64,000 bases of DNA from G963662675 sp963662675 (GTDB lineage Bacteria; Bacteroidota; Bacteroidia; Bacteroidales; Prolixibacteraceae). Of the stretch, positions 61,001 through 64,000 are shown in pieces; the first letter of the stretch is position 1; each line of letters starts with the position of its first letter. The stretch lies in contig CAXXHP010000006.1 of NCBI GenBank assembly GCA_963662675.2, forward strand, positions 120,290-184,289, in the 5' to 3' direction. Made by a program: the position numbers and the translations under genes. Under the pieces are notes generated by a model, which ran no database searches, was not told the DNA's origin, and saw nothing but the letters and a program-made list of their open reading frames with translations.

Positions 61001-64000
61001 ATTGCCGGAATAACGACTGCCAGTTATGCCTCTCCCTCCCTGTCACAAACAACCCTGTTCCGTAGAACAACAGCCTCCACGCTAAATGGTATTGTTTGTA
61101 ATTCTATTCCTTCAAACGAAGTAGAAGTAATTGCCGTTGATGACGAAAATCCCCATTTCACAACTCCGGCTGACATTGTATTGTCTAAAGATGCATCCTG
61201 TAACATTGCAAGTACTGCCCCTTCCGTTACCGGAAATGTATCTGACTTATGGGACAACTGTTCCTCTGCGGCGAACCTGCTGAGTACATATATTGATGGA
61301 CCACAAGTACCTGGAACCTGCACCGGCTCATACAGCTTTACCCGTACCTGGACAGTGACCGACATGGAAGGGAATGACTCAACCGATGTTCAGCTTATTA
61401 CTGTTGCCGACCGAACTGCCCCAATCCTAACTGTTCCTCCGACAATTTCAATCTCATGTAGTGACAGCGACCATCCTGACAACACGGGTTGGGCCACTGC
61501 AACCGACAACTGCGATAGCTCGCCTACGATAAGCTATTCTGATGCAATCACTTCCGGGAATTGTGCCAATAACTACACCATTACCCGTACATGGATAGCA
61601 ATTGACTGTAGTGGAAATGTTTCTGCTCCAAGAACACAGACAATCAATGTTTCGGATAATTCCGATCCATTAGTAACCATTCAAAATTTCGATGTTGATT
61701 TAAGTACTGAATTTCTTCCTCTTCCCTATGCTGACTTAAATGAGTTTTTAACAGATGGTGGTACTGTCTCTGACAATTGCAGTTCAAGTTTTCAATTTGA
61801 ATTTTTAGATGAATTTGCACATGGACTAGATGACGTAGCTGGATATTGTCCTGACAGTCTCTGGCGATACTACCGTATAACAGATGAATGTGGAAATTAT
61901 GAAGATGTCACCCAAACTGTTGTAATAACAGATAAGGGCGATTGCTCACCGTGTATTTACAACAACTCATTTTACGTCGTTGATCTTATTGATGATCCTG
62001 ATGGCACTTTCGTGATTCCAAATGTAAGAAGATCCGACAAATGCTGTGACACCAATCTCCCCGGTAATGTAAATTGTATCGCATTTAATATCAGGCTAGA
62101 TGATGATGCAGTTGGTATTGAGATACTAGTTGGAGGTGGTGCTCCTGACTTTAAAGAATGGGAAGTCGATTGTAATGAGATTGATGTTTCCAACGGCATC
62201 GTCTGCATCTCTGGCGGAGGCTTTCATCTCTTTACTTTTTGCAAACAAGGTAATAATCCTAACGACTATTCTTTTCGTTCTGTTCCGGGCGTAATTCTTT
62301 CTGATAACCTGACCACCCGAATAGAATGCGATGGACAACTTGAAGCCGAAGGGATTGTTGGAAATGTTACTTGGACAAGTGTCTTTCCTGGAACAACAGG
62401 ACAGTACGATTCTTATTTATCCAGCACAACCATTTCCAATCCAATATTTACACCCGATGATTTTTCTCCTCCAGTTATTCAGTATGAAGTTTGTGCAGAA
62501 ATCGGGGAAAGTGTTTGTAATGCATTAGGTATTGACTGCGACACCATTACAATTAATGTAAAACAACCCATAACACTAGAGTGGGACACGGATTCCATCT
62601 ATGTATGTGATCCTTTAAATATTCCTGAACTAGTAGCCGATATTAGCCCTGCTGACGCAAATTACATTTATGAGTGGTATGATGGACCAGGTGGAACCGG
62701 CACACTAGTACACTCAGGAACAAATACCTACACCCCGACAGCACCCGGTCAATATTCAATTGTTGTAACGGATACTGAAGCTGGAGATCTTTGTCGCTCG
62801 CAAACATTCGATTTTGAAGTTATTGTTGACGATATTGGTATTTCCGATTTCACATTTCCTGGCGATTTAGAGATTGAATGCAACGCCTCCAATGCAACAC
62901 AACTAATACAAGATTGGCTATCCAGTGCAACAGCAACCGACATTGACGGAAGTTCAGTGGCTGTTTCAAATAACTATATAGGAATTAATCAAAATTGTGG
63001 TGAAGAACTTGCGGTTAGGTTCTGGGCCGAAGACCAATGTGGAAACGAAGGAGATACTATCGCCTATATCCGAATAGTTGACAACACAGCTCCAATCATC
63101 ACAACACAAGCATCTGACGACAACTCTGACTGCGAAGGAACAGACCCCAACACCAACACGGGTTATTTGGCATGGCTCGCCAGTCATGGTGGTGCCAATG
63201 CTTCCGATAACTGCGACACAAACCTAATCTGGACAAACAACAGTGCCACTGCAAGTTGGAGCGGAGATTGCGACAATGCCATCACAATAATCTTCACAGC
63301 AACCGATGATTGCGGAAACAGTAGCCAAACCACAGCAACCTATACCCTTACCGACAATGAAGCTCCAATACTGCAAGATATACCAGCAGATGTTAGCTTC
63401 GAATGCACCGACTGCGTGCAAGCCTTCATGAATGGCAATTTTGAAGAAAATATAGAAGTTAACGGATGGGCCTATATCGACGAGAATCTGGTCAATGGGT
63501 GGGAAACAACTTCATCTACTGGCAATATTGAAATACAGGAATCTGGATTTGTAAATGGTGTTGTCTCCTACACCGGCAACTATCATGCAGAACTAAATGC
63601 AGATCAGGTAGGAGATTTTTATCAGGAGTTTTGTACCATTCCAACCACTTATATCCAAATATCATTTGCCCACCATAAAAGGATGGATGCCATTAATACC
63701 ACAGATGATATTATTGGTGTTTATGCCGGTCCTGATATCTCAAACCTAACCCCACTTGGTCAATTTACTGCAACAAGCACTTCAGGATGGACATTGCACA
63801 CCGTTGATTTCTCCGTTCCTCCGGGACAAACATCTACCGTTTTTCTATTTAGGGCTATTCAAGGTGCACCCACCAATGACACATATGGAAATCTTATTGA
63901 TGACCTTAATGTAATTACACTTCCAAATCCTTCAGCAATACCTTCAGCAACCGATAATTGTGGCAGTGTAACCATTACGGTTGACGAGCAACGAATTGAT
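58010..64000 (+). CDS. Giant secreted surface protein, N-terminal 1997 residues (gene runs off the window)
   Basis: Open from the ATG at 58010 to the window end. Signal peptide about 1-26 (ending CVSAG). Residues about 105-600: repetitive beta-helix-like region with many GG/NN turns (WNNTSTWIGG at the start). About 600-1040: Ig-like/PKD-like domains, including a 93-residue unit repeated in tandem. About 1045-1320: HYR-like domains (TATDNCDSSPTISYSD). About 1320-1440: a Cys-rich module (DKCCDTNLPGNVNCIAFNIR, FHLFTFCKQGNN) known from large T9SS surface proteins. A carbohydrate-binding-like domain starts at about 1808. A T9SS type B tail is expected beyond the window. Adhesin-like; ligand unknown. 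Confidence 0.9.
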   Translation, partial: MKKRKEKSLLAIVGVLFFSFCVSAGDTYKLPNPKANNQIAFTSNALYSIDIPSSNNLAGNLINSSSEQDIVSSPKNILFPSQNKSDKKASRQTSPTNSRLYSQSAATITAEATGGDWNNTSTWIGGIIPNSADDVIVPSGITVTISSLSECNDMTIDGTLAMSGTNSLQIYGDWINDGTFTANSGTIEFTGSTNATISGSQPSVFSNLIIDKGADQSTILNVSSSTDINNLTLSNGLLSVTDGTTSITSAFSIPQTAGIEVDGATTIINTGDFSIANEGLIRINNGTTNFGNSSGNSIHNQVDGAFIVSGGNVNIAGRLENTAGGTLGSTGIPSGITVSGGTITLETIGNGLNNIGTLDVSTQGGFTFDGGTIVFQNASSAASAIDLHVVDGTGGGTKSITGGTFQFGNAFTPTVNNFIINSEVSLYNVETFNSNADITLASNLIIDNQLTINSQLFLDGFTLQIPTPGIGTYTFPLSDASGTLIPLTIDINSGTFASGAYLEISTDNSKHPSNANVSNFLNRYWTINTSGITSPDYDITARYTDTDINGNEADIAMGSFAGSLPWIKYGAANTATNTITASGITGLSTEFTGLTLALPTVTGADETICEGSSVALSITVTGDPVLSYAWSPATGLSATNISNPTANPTTTTIYTIEVTDGNGFTADDQLTVTVNPTPTASISGTTEVCQDEIAPDITFTGLTGTAPFTFAYNINGGTDLFVTTTSGSSVTVSAPTNTPGIFTYNLLHVIDSNGCEQNQSGSATVTIYPTPTAAISGTTGVCQDETAPDITFTGVTGTAPFTFTYNINGGTDLFVATTSGSSVTVSSPTNTPGIFTYNLLHVIDFNGCEQDQSGIAIITVNPTPTVNAISNITYCNNETTTAIPLTGSPSGVTFNISGGAAIGLANATGVSEIPSFTTIAGTRTITVTPVANGCTGAAITFTITVQSTPTAGVIDDDQTICPNTLPTTFNSVTNGTGQGTISYIWEYSIDDGTSWNTIAGITTASYASPSLSQTTLFRRTTASTLNGIVCNSIPSNEVEVIAVDDENPHFTTPADIVLSKDASCNIASTAPSVTGNVSDLWDNCSSAANLLSTYIDGPQVPGTCTGSYSFTRTWTVTDMEGNDSTDVQLITVADRTAPILTVPPTISISCSDSDHPDNTGWATATDNCDSSPTISYSDAITSGNCANNYTITRTWIAIDCSGNVSAPRTQTINVSDNSDPLVTIQNFDVDLSTEFLPLPYADLNEFLTDGGTVSDNCSSSFQFEFLDEFAHGLDDVAGYCPDSLWRYYRITDECGNYEDVTQTVVITDKGDCSPCIYNNSFYVVDLIDDPDGTFVIPNVRRSDKCCDTNLPGNVNCIAFNIRLDDDAVGIEILVGGGAPDFKEWEVDCNEIDVSNGIVCISGGGFHLFTFCKQGNNPNDYSFRSVPGVILSDNLTTRIECDGQLEAEGIVGNVTWTSVFPGTTGQYDSYLSSTTISNPIFTPDDFSPPVIQYEVCAEIGESVCNALGIDCDTITINVKQPITLEWDTDSIYVCDPLNIPELVADISPADANYIYEWYDGPGGTGTLVHSGTNTYTPTAPGQYSIVVTDTEAGDLCRSQTFDFEVIVDDIGISDFTFPGDLEIECNASNATQLIQDWLSSATATDIDGSSVAVSNNYIGINQNCGEELAVRFWAEDQCGNEGDTIAYIRIVDNTAPIITTQASDDNSDCEGTDPNTNTGYLAWLASHGGANASDNCDTNLIWTNNSATASWSGDCDNAITIIFTATDDCGNSSQTTATYTLTDNEAPILQDIPADVSFECTDCVQAFMNGNFEENIEVNGWAYIDENLVNGWETTSSTGNIEIQESGFVNGVVSYTGNYHAELNADQVGDFYQEFCTIPTTYIQISFAHHKRMDAINTTDDIIGVYAGPDISNLTPLGQFTATSTSGWTLHTVDFSVPPGQTSTVFLFRAIQGAPTNDTYGNLIDDLNVITLPNPSAIPSATDNCGSVTITVDEQRID
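60035..60592 (+). repeat. Two tandem 279-bp units in the giant surface-protein gene
   Basis: 60035-60313 and 60314-60592, exactly 93 codons each. They encode the Ig-like unit PTPTASISGTTEVCQDE through FNGCEQDQSG with few amino-acid changes. A third, diverged unit starts at 60593. Confidence 0.88.

Overview
The window is a chromosomal segment of a Bacteroidota bacterium. Several things point there: type IX secretion (T9SS) parts (a PorP/SprF-family protein, a PorE-like OmpA protein, a type B 'gliding' C-terminal sorting domain), promoters of the TTTG-N19/21-TAnnTTTG type, weak or absent Shine-Dalgarno sequences, a complete menaquinone set, and A/T-rich spacers. A marine or sediment member of the Marinilabiliales/Prolixibacteraceae type is my guess from the overall gene content. 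No plasmid, prophage, CRISPR or complete insertion sequence was seen.

Layout. 1-5.6 kb: 5' part of glnS, folB, a tRNA-Cys with its own promoter and terminator, a lipoprotein of unknown role, pyrophosphatase, a YifB/ComM-type AAA+ ATPase, and a voltage-gated-type K+ channel ending in a zinc ribbon. 5.6-11.5 kb: a small membrane protein, mutL, two tandem rhomboids, a YihY-family membrane protein, DUF4783, rlmH. 11.5-20.7 kb: a very large NtrY-like sensor kinase, a metallo-beta-lactamase-fold hydrolase, Mpl, an unrecognised Cys-rich membrane protein, a decayed gene fragment, an ATP-cone/Mrr-type nuclease fusion and an RluA-type pseudouridine synthase. 20.8-29.7 kb: DUF4395 and the menaquinone operon (thioesterase, menF, menD, menB, menA, menC, menE), interrupted by a dispersed inverted repeat and a DUF2971 gene. 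29.7-45.5 kb: a fatty-acid desaturase, then a T9SS surface-protein locus on the minus strand. In transcription order this locus is a LytTR regulator, a 2149-aa multidomain surface protein, a 246-aa secreted protein, a 979-aa protein with a type B sorting domain, PorP/SprF, and PorE-like OmpA. 45.7-57.2 kb: tsaB, DUF3108, efp, an O-antigen polymerase/ligase plus Wzz pair, tyrS, CvpA, GH3, deoxynucleoside kinase, PfkB kinase, folA, thyA. 58.0 kb to the end: the first 1997 codons of a giant surface protein, open at the window edge.

How the parts fit. The men genes convert chorismate to demethylmenaquinone; start/stop overlaps join menF-menD and menA-menC. FolA and ThyA form the thymidylate cycle, and the nearby deoxynucleoside kinase and PfkB-family kinase point to nucleoside salvage. 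The 30.9-45.5 kb block is the most distinctive region: a likely outer-membrane assembly and anchoring pair (PorP/SprF plus OmpA/PorE) sits beside three secreted Ig-like proteins, only one of which has a recognisable T9SS sorting domain. The other two share a similar two-module carboxy-terminal layout with no sorting domain. Several families of short palindromic dispersed repeats occur in spacers, one apparently supplying the start codon of a gene.
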